DNA of 64,000 nucleotides from a virus, in the IMG/VR virus record IMGVR_UViG_3300013286_000501, positions 1-64,000 of that record; one strand, given 5' to 3'. Positions 5,679-14,506 of this stretch are shown here, piece by piece. Numbering within the stretch: position 1 is the first letter of the stretch; the number at the start of each line of letters is the position of its first letter. The notes below the pieces were generated by a model that was not told the DNA's origin, made no database searches, and worked only from the letters and a program-made list of their open reading frames with translations. The position numbers and the translations under genes were made by a program.

Positions 5679-6518
5679 TTATAGGTATTCGTTAATTGAT
5701 TCTAACTCACCAGTGACAATATAGTCTTTGTATTTGTCTTGATTTTCTAGAATTGTTTTGGGGAAGTAATCGTCTAATGCAACTTTGACAAACGGACGGC
5801 TATCTAGTGGATTGAATCCCACACCCTTTTCCATCATCTCGTCAACGTTGATCTGTGCCAATATTTCTTCCTTGTTTAGTTCAGCGTGTGAAGACTCCTT
5901 GAGTTTAGTTTTAACCCATTCAGTATCGCCCATGTAGGTAAAATGCCAACCTGCGTGTTCGTACATTTTAATTCGGCCATCATCGTACTCATACTCGAGA
6001 TTATTTAATCCGAATCGTTGTGCTCTGAAATCTTCTGGCTTAATGACAAACTTCTTACGACCGCCTGTGATCCAAACACAATAGCTTTCGTGGTTGTCAA
6101 CTAACATGTAATTGAACTTGAAGTTAAAATAAGGAGTTCTGAATCCGTATAGGTCTCGAGGGTTTGCTCTAATGTCATCCATAATTTCTGGGCGTAGGAT
6201 TTCATCACAGTCACATACAATAACAATATCGTCATCTTCTGCACTAACTAGGCCTCGGACAATAGCATTACGTTGATGGTGGTCGTTGTCCCATGGACCT
6301 GTATTGGGCATGTCATCAACAACAACATAGATCATTTTATCATGCCATTGTGCAAATCGTTCCCAGTTATTTTTAAGAACAAGATCTTTTGGTTCACATT
6401 GGAATGTATGCGTAGCTTCTACAATAACAAAGTGATCAACATGATCATAAAGTTCACGTAGTCGTAGTTCCAATAGGTCTAGTTCATTTCTGAACAGTGA
6501 GCAGTCATATATTTTCAT
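5679..6518 (-). CDS. GT17-type glycosyltransferase
   Basis: 279 aa. The start MKIYDCSLFRNELDLLELRL, then VDHFVIVEATHTF and IVCDCDEILRPE (metal/donor-binding DxD-like CDCDE), is the pattern of family GT17, beta-1,4-N-acetylglucosaminyltransferases that also occur in bacteria and phages. The family name is from motifs; the bacterial substrate is not known. ATGA overlap with the upstream gene puts it in the same operon as the methyltransferases. Confidence 0.75.
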   Translation of the reverse strand: MKIYDCSLFRNELDLLELRLRELYDHVDHFVIVEATHTFQCEPKDLVLKNNWERFAQWHDKMIYVVVDDMPNTGPWDNDHHQRNAIVRGLVSAEDDDIVIVCDCDEILRPEIMDDIRANPRDLYGFRTPYFNFKFNYMLVDNHESYCVWITGGRKKFVIKPEDFRAQRFGLNNLEYEYDDGRIKMYEHAGWHFTYMGDTEWVKTKLKESSHAELNKEEILAQINVDEMMEKGVGFNPLDSRPFVKVALDDYFPKTILENQDKYKDYIVTGELESINEYL

Positions 6519-7213
6519 TTAATAATATCCATTCTATAAAGTTCGGGAGGGAATTCTTGCTGGTAATGATCTACATTACTATCAAACAAAGAATACGGGT
6601 TTAAGTTTGATTGTCTACCATACCAAAATTCAATATCGTACCTATAAAAATTCATAGGTGAAATAATTTGAGGATAAAATCTTACTGTACTTGGTAATTG
6701 TATTTTAGGCCAGCTGGCAATAAATTCAGATTTAGCCCAGTATTGATTACCGCTAAAATGAACAACTGGATCATACAACAAATTACAACCAACAATGTTA
6801 TATCCGTTATCTAATTGGTAGATGCATGACTGCCAATTTTCAATGCACCAATAGTCCATTAACCATCGCCAATGAGCCATTTTTTGCTCTGCATCAGTAC
6901 CTACGGCTGTTATACCCTTTTGATGTAGATACAATGCGTAGAATGGTTCATCGGCATCTACCGCATGAGTTTGCATTAGTATTGCAGTAGGATGTTCGTA
7001 TTCTTCTTTTGTTGCATCACAATGCACCCAATGAATATTTGGATGTGATTGTGATTTTATTAAATCGTTATAAGATTCTGGATCATAATGAAGATACACA
7101 TACAGTTCTGCATTATCTAGTAATCCACTAGATGTTAATTTATCAATACGTTCAGTTACTAACACTTCCCAGCCCGGCAAATTAGTAACCTGATAAAATA
7201 TTTTTAGTTTCAT
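6515..7213 (-). CDS. Putative glycosyltransferase
   Basis: 232 aa. The middle has LYLHQKGITA followed by HWRWLMDYW, and further on VGCNLLYDPVVHFSGNQYWAKSEFI. HFSGN-x-WWA/YWA blocks of this kind occur in bacterial polysaccharide glycosyltransferases of poorly described families. Neighbours on both sides are glycan genes. No DxD can be assigned with confidence. Confidence 0.5.
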   Translation of the reverse strand: MKLKIFYQVTNLPGWEVLVTERIDKLTSSGLLDNAELYVYLHYDPESYNDLIKSQSHPNIHWVHCDATKEEYEHPTAILMQTHAVDADEPFYALYLHQKGITAVGTDAEQKMAHWRWLMDYWCIENWQSCIYQLDNGYNIVGCNLLYDPVVHFSGNQYWAKSEFIASWPKIQLPSTVRFYPQIISPMNFYRYDIEFWYGRQSNLNPYSLFDSNVDHYQQEFPPELYRMDIIK

Positions 7214-7214
7214 G

Positions 7215-7778
7215 TTAGTTGGTTGTAAATGTTTCTTTTACAAAATCAATAAACTTTTCATTGTGTGAAAGAACACCTAACCCTGCCGAGTGAGTAAAAA
7301 ATACTTTATACATTGGAATTTCTTCAAACACTGCCATGGTCTCGGGGAACAGTGCAACATCGTGCATAATAATAACTGCATTGGGTCCTGATAGGAACTT
7401 TGACCAAGTTTTGTAATCATTCTTTACGGCATCATATGTATGTAATCCATCAATGTGTAAAATATCAATAGGAGTGGACCAGCCTAGTGCCACATCGTCA
7501 AAAAACCCTTTGATTAGTTCTATGTTATTATATTGATTTTCTTTTATAACATTTTTTACAACTTCATAAGCATCCGGATGATGTCCGGCATGTTCGTCGC
7601 CTTCAAATGAATCAATACCGTATACTGTGCCAATATCTGGTTCCGCTAGGCAGAATAGACTATACCCGTAGTCTACTCCTAGGTCAACAATAACTTTAGG
7701 TTGTAATTGCTCCACTAGCCAGTTGGCAAAGTATCTGTGGCCTTTCCATGCGCTATCTAATGTTTCTATATCAATCAT
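7215..7778 (-). CDS. Class I SAM methyltransferase
   Basis: 187 aa. The VIVDLGVDYGYS SAM-binding loop, YGIDSFEGDEHAGHH after strand 2 and DILHIDGLHTYDAVKNDY are typical of the CmcI/Methyltransf_24 group. It differs from the two duplicated methyltransferases downstream and probably has a different substrate. Its start is six bases after the upstream gene's stop. Confidence 0.7.
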   Translation of the reverse strand: MIDIETLDSAWKGHRYFANWLVEQLQPKVIVDLGVDYGYSLFCLAEPDIGTVYGIDSFEGDEHAGHHPDAYEVVKNVIKENQYNNIELIKGFFDDVALGWSTPIDILHIDGLHTYDAVKNDYKTWSKFLSGPNAVIIMHDVALFPETMAVFEEIPMYKVFFTHSAGLGVLSHNEKFIDFVKETFTTN

Positions 7779-7783
7779 TTAAT

Positions 7784-8530
7784 TTACTCTATGCTATTTA
7801 ATTTTTCAGAGCATAGGCCCAATAGATTATTGAAACCTTGTTCTTGTAATGTGTTGGCAAATGCATTTACCTTGCTGTGATCTTTCCAAAAGCGAGTTGG
7901 AAGATTCTCTATGACATATCTAATGTCAGATTCTTTAAAAAATCTAGGTATGTTCCACGGACCATGGAATCCAAATGTTGGACCTAACCATTCATTCTCA
8001 GTGGCAAACTGTCTAGCTAGATCAACCGGAGCATACTCTATTCCATATTCTTCTTGCAACAGTTTTCTATGATCTACACAGATGGCAATGTCTTCGTTAT
8101 GTCCTGCAAAGCCACCTAGCTGAACACGCTGATCCCGGAGTGCCTCAATCAGCTTTCTTGAGCGCAAACTAAACCCACCATTACCCATTACAATACCCTG
8201 TTGAGGCCAAGGCCAGATTGCACCAATGTAGTCGTACTTTAGGAAATCGTCAGTCCATAGTTCCTGATTGACAGCCATAGCATCCCATTGTATGACCAAT
8301 GCATGTTCAGTTTCTACATGCAGCCAAAGGTGCTTGATCATAATCTCACTGTAGTCGTGTAGATTGATATTGGGCCTAATGGGAATGTGTTTAGCACCTT
8401 GGATGATCTCTCGGTCGCTAAACACCAATACTTCTTTACAATCTATAGTCTTTAGTGTTTGTTCAATAGCAAACTTGGCCAGCGTATGACTAGCGGTATC
8501 TACAATGACCAAAGAGATGTCTTTACTCAC
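7784..8530 (-). CDS. DUF5672-like glycan-modifying protein
   Basis: 248 aa from a GTG start at 8530, chosen because it overlaps the upstream TGA as GTGA; an ATG at 8557 would overlap further. Motifs ALVIQWDAM, YDYIGAIWPW and VMGNGGFSLRSRK are those of the DUF5672 group, believed to be glycosyltransferase-like. Context supports a role in glycan assembly. Catalytic residues unknown. Confidence 0.55.
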   Translation of the reverse strand: MSKDISLVIVDTASHTLAKFAIEQTLKTIDCKEVLVFSDREIIQGAKHIPIRPNINLHDYSEIMIKHLWLHVETEHALVIQWDAMAVNQELWTDDFLKYDYIGAIWPWPQQGIVMGNGGFSLRSRKLIEALRDQRVQLGGFAGHNEDIAICVDHRKLLQEEYGIEYAPVDLARQFATENEWLGPTFGFHGPWNIPRFFKESDIRYVIENLPTRFWKDHSKVNAFANTLQEQGFNNLLGLCSEKLNSIE

Positions 8531-9303
8531 TTCCACAACTCCGGAACACTGTCCCACAATGCATCAAAGTCTAGGTAAGGGTCTTTGCCAGACGATTCCA
8601 TGATGTGAAATGCAAGTCCGGGAATAGGACTGAATAGCATGACATCTGGTTTGTTCCAAACTAGATTAATTGATTTGTTCTCAACCCAAGCTGCGTTCTG
8701 TGCAGTAAGTGTAACGACATCCTGAAAGTGATTAAGGTACTTGTCGTAAATTGCTCGGCTAGCTAAACAGGTGTAGGTAGTATGCTTGACTGTTCTATAA
8801 TGACGATATGGTCCTAACAACAAGATGCTTTCGTAAATCTCACTAACATAACGCCATATGTCATCATGTGGATTCATCGCAACCATTTGTCCAGTATTGC
8901 TTTCAAATTGGTCAACAGTATCAATCATGTCTTGGATTGTTTCGGGCTTGTGTATATAATCGTCCTCTACGTGATACCAAAGGTCGGAACATTTTTGTTC
9001 TACTAATTCATATACCTTTGACATAGTATAAGCATTGCCCGTGCCGCCCTTGACGGGTATAAAGGTCACTGGAACGCCACACCGATTTATTATAGTATTA
9101 ATGTCTGCTATGCAGGTGGGATCGCTATGGTCGTCCAATACAAATAGTTCTACATCGTGACCTTCAACCTGATTGATACTGTTAACCAAACTGCTAACAC
9201 ATACATTAATAATTTCAGGTTTGGTTTTATTAATGTATCTGCCGCCGTGTTGGGCAAATACCTTGCCACACGTTCTCAATATTATTGTTAGTTTTCTACC
9301 CAT
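8527..9303 (-). CDS. Family 2 glycosyltransferase
   Basis: 258 aa. GT-A fold start (LTIILRTCGK), acidic VLDDHSD near residue 55 and DLWYHVEDDY as the DxD-like metal site near residue 110. GT2 enzymes transfer sugars from nucleotide donors with inversion. Overlaps the epimerase stop as TAATG and the next gene as GTGA, so translation is probably coupled. Confidence 0.7.
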   Translation of the reverse strand: MGRKLTIILRTCGKVFAQHGGRYINKTKPEIINVCVSSLVNSINQVEGHDVELFVLDDHSDPTCIADINTIINRCGVPVTFIPVKGGTGNAYTMSKVYELVEQKCSDLWYHVEDDYIHKPETIQDMIDTVDQFESNTGQMVAMNPHDDIWRYVSEIYESILLLGPYRHYRTVKHTTYTCLASRAIYDKYLNHFQDVVTLTAQNAAWVENKSINLVWNKPDVMLFSPIPGLAFHIMESSGKDPYLDFDALWDSVPELWK

Positions 9304-10307
9304 TACATTATTCTTTCAGACCATGTCTTTGGAGTTTGATCATTAATGATTTCCAAAGGATAGCTGTAGTCAAAAGGTCTTGCGCCGCGTGACTTAATGT
9401 AATCAATTGTACTGCGAATACCTTCGATTAATGTTGTAGTTGTTTTATACCCTAATTGCTCTCTTGCTTTAGTAGCATCGCAAGTTGCATAACGAATTTC
9501 TTTAGGGCGAGCCGGAAGATAGATAATTTGATCTTTAGGAAAGTTCATCTCATCACAAATAAGTTCAGCTAAATCTTTAATGGATACAAATTCTTCGTCT
9601 GGACCAATGTTAAAGGTATCGTTTTTAATGTTGGGATCTAATGCTAGTTTTTCTAAACAGTACACACAATCGTTAATAAAGCTAAAACATCTCATCTGAC
9701 CACCATCACCATAGACAATAGGAGCTTTACCTTGTAAAATACGATTAATAAAGATGCTCATTACATTACGGAATGGATCGTCATATCGTTGCCTTGGTCC
9801 GACAATGTTATGTGGAATAGCAACTATCCATTCCATATTATTCATCTCTGCAATACTCTTCAGAACATCTTCGCTTGCCACTTTGGCAATAGCATACGGA
9901 TCAACCGGGTGTGGAATTTGTGTTTCTTTGTAGGGGTATTCTTGATTACCAAAACGTGCCATACTTGAGCAATAGACAAACCGTTTTACTTTATTTTGAA
10001 TAGAAGCGCTGATAGTAGCTACACTGGCTTGGAAATTATTCTTAGTAATAAAGTTAGGACTAAAGATACTAAGTCCTTCGTGTGCGGTGGCTGCGGTATG
10101 GAATACAACATCGCATCCTGCAATGATTTTAGCCATTGCATCAATATCGCAACAATCAGCTTGATGGAATTCAACTCTCTTTGGTACATTATCTAGATAG
10201 CCTCCAATTAGAGTATCATTGCCTACAACTTCATGTCCTAGTGCTAACATTCTGTCAGCTAAATGACTGCCTAAAAATCCTGCAATCCCTGTAATAAAAA
10301 TTTTCAT
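9303..10307 (-). CDS. NAD-dependent sugar epimerase/dehydratase
   Basis: 334 aa from MKIFITG at 10307; the longer ORF would run into tRNA-Arg. An extended short-chain dehydrogenase: GIAGFLGSH nucleotide loop, CSSM serine, and YAIAK (Y-x-x-x-K) catalytic pair, then PHNIVGPRQRYDD as in UDP-glucose 4-epimerase relatives. It would convert a nucleotide sugar, supplying the glycosyltransferases that follow. The exact reaction cannot be read from motifs. Confidence 0.75.
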   Translation of the reverse strand: MKIFITGIAGFLGSHLADRMLALGHEVVGNDTLIGGYLDNVPKRVEFHQADCCDIDAMAKIIAGCDVVFHTAATAHEGLSIFSPNFITKNNFQASVATISASIQNKVKRFVYCSSMARFGNQEYPYKETQIPHPVDPYAIAKVASEDVLKSIAEMNNMEWIVAIPHNIVGPRQRYDDPFRNVMSIFINRILQGKAPIVYGDGGQMRCFSFINDCVYCLEKLALDPNIKNDTFNIGPDEEFVSIKDLAELICDEMNFPKDQIIYLPARPKEIRYATCDATKAREQLGYKTTTTLIEGIRSTIDYIKSRGARPFDYSYPLEIINDQTPKTWSERIM

Positions 10308-10325
10308 ATTTGTTGTTATTTTGTT

Positions 10326-10400
10326 TGGTCCGCCCACCAAGAATTGAACTTGGAATTAAGACTTAGAAGGTCCTTGTTATATCCATTTAACTATGGGCAG
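10326..10400 (-). tRNA. tRNA-Arg (TCT)
   Basis: Acceptor CTGCCCA/TGGGCGG, D arm GTTAAATGGATATAAC, anticodon stem AGGAC/GTCTT with loop CTTCTAA (TCT), encoded ACCA. It lies apart from the main array, directly upstream of the epimerase operon, and may share its transcript. Confidence 0.88.
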
Positions 10401-10408
10401 TTGTATAT

Positions 10409-10436
10409 ATTATACAGGATATTTAATACTTGTCAA
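10409..10436 (-). promoter_or_regulatory. Sigma70-type promoter
   Basis: TTGACA (10431-10436), 16-base spacer, TATAAT (10409-10414). Transcription would begin at about the 5' end of tRNA-Arg and run into the glycan operon. Confidence 0.8.
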
Positions 10437-10494
10437 GTTATGTGCGTATATTTCTATTGTTATATGCCCAGTAAATACACTTGAGGAGAACAAA

Positions 10495-10773
10495 ATGGGT
10501 GAATTTTTTAAATTAGTAGCAGAGTTAGGCTTCCCAATTGCAGGAGCAATGGCTGCGGGCTACTTTGTTTTCCTAACCCTGAAGTTTATTCTAGCTGGTG
10601 TGACTAGCAGTGTAAATGGTATGGGCGGCATTATCAAAGGCTTGGATGCTCGTGTTGACACTATGACTAATCAGTTGGTCCGTATTGATGTTAAAGTAAG
10701 CCATGCATTGGGCCTACAACCTGACTACGATAGATTAAGTAGAGCGGACCAAGCAAGCCAAAGGAAAGACTAA
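10495..10773 (+). CDS. Small membrane protein, holin-like (YvrJ-like), A
   Basis: 92 aa from ATG 10495, which has the strong site GAGGAGAACAAA; upstream ATGs lack one. It has an N-terminal ELGFPIAGAMAAGYFVFLTLKFIL membrane segment, then an amphipathic tail with heptad-like spacing (LDARVDTMTNQLVRIDVKV). This resembles the YvrJ/BhlA group of small phage or bacteriocin-associated membrane proteins. A paralogue follows. Holin function is inference. Confidence 0.5.
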   Translation: MGEFFKLVAELGFPIAGAMAAGYFVFLTLKFILAGVTSSVNGMGGIIKGLDARVDTMTNQLVRIDVKVSHALGLQPDYDRLSRADQASQRKD

Positions 10774-11135
10774 TGGACAGTATTGCAGATCTAATAAACA
10801 GATATGGTTTTCCAATTGTGGCGGCGGCTGGGATGGGCTACGGAGTATTCTACGTATGGACCTGGGTGACCACAGAAATTAAACCCGTTATAGGACAAGC
10901 TAATGGAACACTTATTGCTCTTATTGATCGTATTCGTATGCTTGATAATGACCTTATACGACTTAACCAAAAAGTAGAAACTGTTATGGAGCTGCGTGGC
11001 AAGACTATCGAACGTGAACGTATTGAGGCTGAAAAAGATATCAATACTACTAAAAAGAAAGATGATACCGATATTCCAATCGGCAAGCGTAAAGCGTCCG
11101 CTAAAGAAATTAAAGAAACAGCAGGCGACGACTAA
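10773..11135 (+). CDS. Small membrane protein, holin-like (YvrJ-like), B
   Basis: 120 aa, TAATG overlap with the previous gene. Same plan as its neighbour: RYGFPIVAAAGMGYGVFYVW membrane segment, coiled coil (RIRMLDNDLIRLNQKVETV), then a very charged Lys/Glu/Asp tail. Paralogous to gene A and probably works with it. Confidence 0.5.
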   Translation: MDSIADLINRYGFPIVAAAGMGYGVFYVWTWVTTEIKPVIGQANGTLIALIDRIRMLDNDLIRLNQKVETVMELRGKTIERERIEAEKDINTTKKKDDTDIPIGKRKASAKEIKETAGDD

Positions 11136-11806
11136 TGAAAAAAACTATTGCCCTGTTCTTACACCAACCAATGTGTAGCATACAGTCGGGAAATGGGATC
11201 ATTAACGCATTACAATCCCATTACAATTTTAAAATTTTTACCAAACACGAGTTAGAAGACAGCTTCTTTGATGATGTTGATATGCTAGCCTTTCCCGGGG
11301 GCTTTGGCAACTCTGATAGCTATGACTATCTAATGAAGATCAACAGTAAGCCCATTACCAACTTTATAAACAGCGGTGGCTATTACCTTGGTATATGTAT
11401 GGGAGCTTACTGGGCAGGTAAAAATTACTTTAAACTGTTAGAAGGTGTTGATGCTGTCCAATACTACAAAAGACCCACAGCCTGCACTCGTCGTCCACAT
11501 ACTAAAAATATGCCAGTGACTTGGCAAGGAGTAGAGGATAAGATGTTCTTTAATGATGGATGTACATTTGTGGGCTCGGGCAAGTATGAAACCTATGCTA
11601 CATACTCAAATGGTGAGCCTATGGCTATCATTCAAAATAGATTAGGATTAATAGGTTGCCACCCAGAGAGTGAGAAGTTTTGGTATGATAGTTATCCGCA
11701 GCTTATCGGACAATATCACAATGGCGCTCACCATACCCTACTACTAGACTTTGTTAATACTTTATTTCGAAGTAGCTCTGAAGGTTCCGTCCCAGTCACT
11801 AGGTAA
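11135..11806 (+). CDS. BPL_N-like class I glutamine amidotransferase-fold protein
   Basis: 223 aa. A flavodoxin-like start, AFPGGFGNSDSYDYL, then the nucleophile elbow GICMGAYWAG with Cys near residue 89, and GCHPESEKFW with a possible catalytic His/Glu. This is the glutamine amidotransferase-like fold of the biotin-protein ligase N-terminal domain family. Substrate unknown. Its 3' end overlaps the convergent adenylate cyclase gene by 45 bases. Confidence 0.6.
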   Translation: MKKTIALFLHQPMCSIQSGNGIINALQSHYNFKIFTKHELEDSFFDDVDMLAFPGGFGNSDSYDYLMKINSKPITNFINSGGYYLGICMGAYWAGKNYFKLLEGVDAVQYYKRPTACTRRPHTKNMPVTWQGVEDKMFFNDGCTFVGSGKYETYATYSNGEPMAIIQNRLGLIGCHPESEKFWYDSYPQLIGQYHNGAHHTLLLDFVNTLFRSSSEGSVPVTR

Positions 11807-13822
11807 GTCTTTGTTACGCATATCGGCAATGCGATCAATCCACAGTTCATAGTAGTGATCCATATTGCCATCAAAGCTACCTGTAAGTTCTTTACATAGC
11901 GTGATAGCTTTATCCCAATCCTGTTCGCGATAGTATTGTAACATAAGCTCATGTTGTTCTCTAGCACTGTTCCATGCTTCTGCTACAGTCTCATCTGGCA
12001 TGTAATTCACTGTAAAGATATTAACACCAACTGTCTTACCTTTAACTGCAATACAGTCCAGAGGTATTGTAAAGTATATATCGCTAACACGTTGCTCTGT
12101 GCTTTCACTAATAATGATCTTTTGTCCGTAATTCTTTGTTTGGCTTTCTAATCGTGCAGTTAAGCTGACACTGTCACCTAGTACGTCATAACCAAAGCGG
12201 TCCTTACTGCCAATATTACCAATTAGAGTTTGCCCAGTATTAATACCTAGTCCCATACCCACACGTGGTTTGCCTTCTTCTTCTAACTCAATGTTGAACA
12301 AGTCAACAGCATGAATCATTTCCAATCCAGTACGAACAGCAGCATGGGCATGATCAGGATCTTGTTCTTCTTGAATAGGAGCACCATGAACGTGCAATGA
12401 TGCATCACCAATGAACTTGATCAAACAACCGTTGTTGCGTAGAATAGGTTCAGAAATAGCAGTCATGTAACGATTCATTGTATTGGTAAATGCTACAACA
12501 TCCTCGCCGTAGGTCTCACCTAGGCCTGTGAAGTTACGCATGTCGCTCATTATAATAGTAAGCTCTTTCTTTTCACCGCCTAGTTTAATAAAGCTAGGAT
12601 CTTTCTGTAGACGTTCTACAATAACAGGATTGACATATGATCCAAACTGTTTTTTGATTGCAGACTTTTGTAAGTATTCGCTTACAAATTTGACACTATA
12701 TGCATGAATGTATACCAAACTAGTAGCAACAATAAACCAAGTGGCGTCCAATAAGATTCTGGAAGTTTCGTATAGGTATGATACAGCAAAGTGACTAGCA
12801 CCGAGAAAGATAATAATAGGAAGAAAAGCATAAGTCCACCTTGATAAAAATAATACCAACAGTCCTGCTACAAGAACGGCAAAGATCTCTGCATCATCGG
12901 CCCACTCCGGTCTCTTGATAGATGTTCCGCTCATTAACGTGCCCAACAAAGTAGCCTGCATATATTGGGGCCATACCTCGCCTCGAGCAGTAGCAACGGG
13001 ATTAACAAGCCCAGCAGCACTTAACCCAACAACAACAACTTCACCGTTAAAGGTTTGTGGTAGTTTAGCTAGACTGTATTCTTGCGGAGTCCTGCTCCAA
13101 TCAATCCATACACGGCTTAATGCATCTGTTTCAACTTTTCCAAATTTAGGAACACGTAGAGCTTCTACACCCATGTCTCCAATCTTAATTTGGAACTTGG
13201 GATCCTTGGCTGCAACACGCAATGTCTCCAATGCTAGGCTAGGATGAATGATGTTATCACTCATAATGACCAAAGGCATACGGCGAACAACACCATCAAC
13301 CTCTGGGAATGTATTAACAACTCCAACACCTGCGGCAGCTTGTTCAACTGCTGGCACGTTGGCAATGATACCAGGATACTCTACTATAGCACCACCCGGA
13401 TCTGCACCTACTACTTGGGCAACACTCTTGGAAGGTATGTTCTTATCCTTGGCTCCACCTAGTTCAGGCAGGACCACGGGCAACTGACCGAGTACCCTAG
13501 CCAGTTGGCCATCTTGACCAAATCGGTCTGGCTCTGGCATAAGAATATTAAACACGACAAGGCCAGCGCCACGGTCGTAAAGGTCTTTAATAATAGCCCC
13601 ATAGGTTGCCCTTGGGAACGGGAATTGTCCATATTTTTCTAACGCCTCTTCATCTATGTTAACTGTGTTTACGGGAATGATTTCTGCCGGCTGTGCGGTG
13701 ACTAACTGGTCAAAATAACGGAGTCTAACTGACTCCACAAAACTAGGATCGGCAAGTCTAATGCCTAACATTAAGGCCAGTGTCACTACAGCCAGCCACG
13801 GTGATAATAATATTTTCTTCAT
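11762..13822 (-). CDS. CHASE2-domain adenylate/guanylate cyclase
   Basis: 686 aa from ATG 13822 with site GGAGAAGAA. An N-terminal membrane anchor, a periplasmic CHASE2 sensor domain (about 30-290), three membrane helices (about 310-395), then a class III cyclase domain (about 430-600): LTIIMSDMRNFT with metal Asp, KFIGDASLHVHG, and GINTGQTLIGNIGSKDRFGYDVLGD. Class III cyclases make cAMP or cGMP. It is the last gene of the curli operon; in bacteria CHASE2 cyclases often sit next to FecR-domain genes, as here. It may signal through host CRP-type regulators. Confidence 0.85.
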   Translation of the reverse strand: MKKILLSPWLAVVTLALMLGIRLADPSFVESVRLRYFDQLVTAQPAEIIPVNTVNIDEEALEKYGQFPFPRATYGAIIKDLYDRGAGLVVFNILMPEPDRFGQDGQLARVLGQLPVVLPELGGAKDKNIPSKSVAQVVGADPGGAIVEYPGIIANVPAVEQAAAGVGVVNTFPEVDGVVRRMPLVIMSDNIIHPSLALETLRVAAKDPKFQIKIGDMGVEALRVPKFGKVETDALSRVWIDWSRTPQEYSLAKLPQTFNGEVVVVGLSAAGLVNPVATARGEVWPQYMQATLLGTLMSGTSIKRPEWADDAEIFAVLVAGLLVLFLSRWTYAFLPIIIFLGASHFAVSYLYETSRILLDATWFIVATSLVYIHAYSVKFVSEYLQKSAIKKQFGSYVNPVIVERLQKDPSFIKLGGEKKELTIIMSDMRNFTGLGETYGEDVVAFTNTMNRYMTAISEPILRNNGCLIKFIGDASLHVHGAPIQEEQDPDHAHAAVRTGLEMIHAVDLFNIELEEEGKPRVGMGLGINTGQTLIGNIGSKDRFGYDVLGDSVSLTARLESQTKNYGQKIIISESTEQRVSDIYFTIPLDCIAVKGKTVGVNIFTVNYMPDETVAEAWNSAREQHELMLQYYREQDWDKAITLCKELTGSFDGNMDHYYELWIDRIADMRNKDLPSDWDGTFRATSK

Positions 13823-13865
13823 TTCTTCTCCAGGGTGTATACACCTATTATCATTGTATTTAACA

Positions 13866-14366
13866 TTAACCCATAAAGCGGGTAAAGAATACCCAGGATA
13901 GTGCAACAACAGGAATTAGAACAGCAACACCGCCTACAAAGTATAGGAATACTTCCACAACTTTTGCTAGTTCTTCTCGCTTGATACGCTTCTGTCTTTC
14001 TATTTCAACAGCAGCAGCGGCACGCTCTTTGTAGATACGAATACGTTCTTTCATCATATCTTCCCAGACATCTCCATTACCGGAATAAATCAGTATATTT
14101 TTTAGTGCCCTTTCGTCTTCTCGAAGTTTCTTAGAAGCCATTGCTACCTGAAATGCTAGACCTCGAACATCTGAATCGGACCTGTTAGCACTTTCTATAC
14201 GCAATTTGGCATTTGCAGTATGTACCTCATCACTAGAACTAAAGAACTTACTGAAATCATTGTATAATTGCGAGATATCTTTACCTAGTGCTTGAGCTTT
14301 CTTAATGCCATCTACTGCGCTCCTGGCTGCTGCAAATGCTAAACTGATACTAACGGGATCAATCAT
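13866..14366 (-). CDS. Conserved phage-type protein with C-terminal membrane helix
   Basis: 166 aa: an N-terminal small-residue region (SLAFAAARSAVDGIKKAQALG), a long charged helix (about 60-130) and one hydrophobic helix near the end (FLYFVGGVAVLIPVVALSWVFF). This layout resembles small proteins of marine T4-like phages. It lies inside the curli operon, ATGA-coupled to the small ORF before it. Function unknown. Confidence 0.5.
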   Translation of the reverse strand: MIDPVSISLAFAAARSAVDGIKKAQALGKDISQLYNDFSKFFSSSDEVHTANAKLRIESANRSDSDVRGLAFQVAMASKKLREDERALKNILIYSGNGDVWEDMMKERIRIYKERAAAAVEIERQKRIKREELAKVVEVFLYFVGGVAVLIPVVALSWVFFTRFMG

Positions 14367-14506
14367 TTTTTCTTGTCCTTATCCTCTTTGGGCTTGCTCC
14401 ACTCTAAGCATATGGACACACGGGTATAGTCTTTGCCTACCCAATACCACCGTAAGCATCGAGGCTCTGCTAACAAATAAATTGATAGCATTGCTGCGGA
14501 AAGCAT
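14363..14506 (-). CDS. Small protein, 47 aa, unknown
   Basis: Starts MLSAAMLSIYLLAEPRC and ends with a Lys/Asp-rich tail. Start overlaps the curlin stop (TAATG) and its stop overlaps the next start (ATGA). The site AAGGAAC precedes it. Short hydrophobic N-terminus then CLRWYWVGKDYTRV; such basic aromatic motifs occur in small phage proteins next to the coiled-coil gene. Function unknown. Confidence 0.55.
   Translation of the reverse strand: MLSAAMLSIYLLAEPRCLRWYWVGKDYTRVSICLEWSKPKEDKDKKK

Noticed and set aside
10308-10340. Upstream start for the sugar epimerase (ATG 10340)
   Set aside because: It would lie inside tRNA-Arg; MKIFITG at 10307 begins with the expected nucleotide-binding strand.
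13823-13909. Upstream start for the adenylate cyclase (ATG 13909)
   Set aside because: It overlaps the preceding gene and lacks a ribosome site; ATG 13822 has GGAGAAGAA and a normal membrane-anchor N-terminus.
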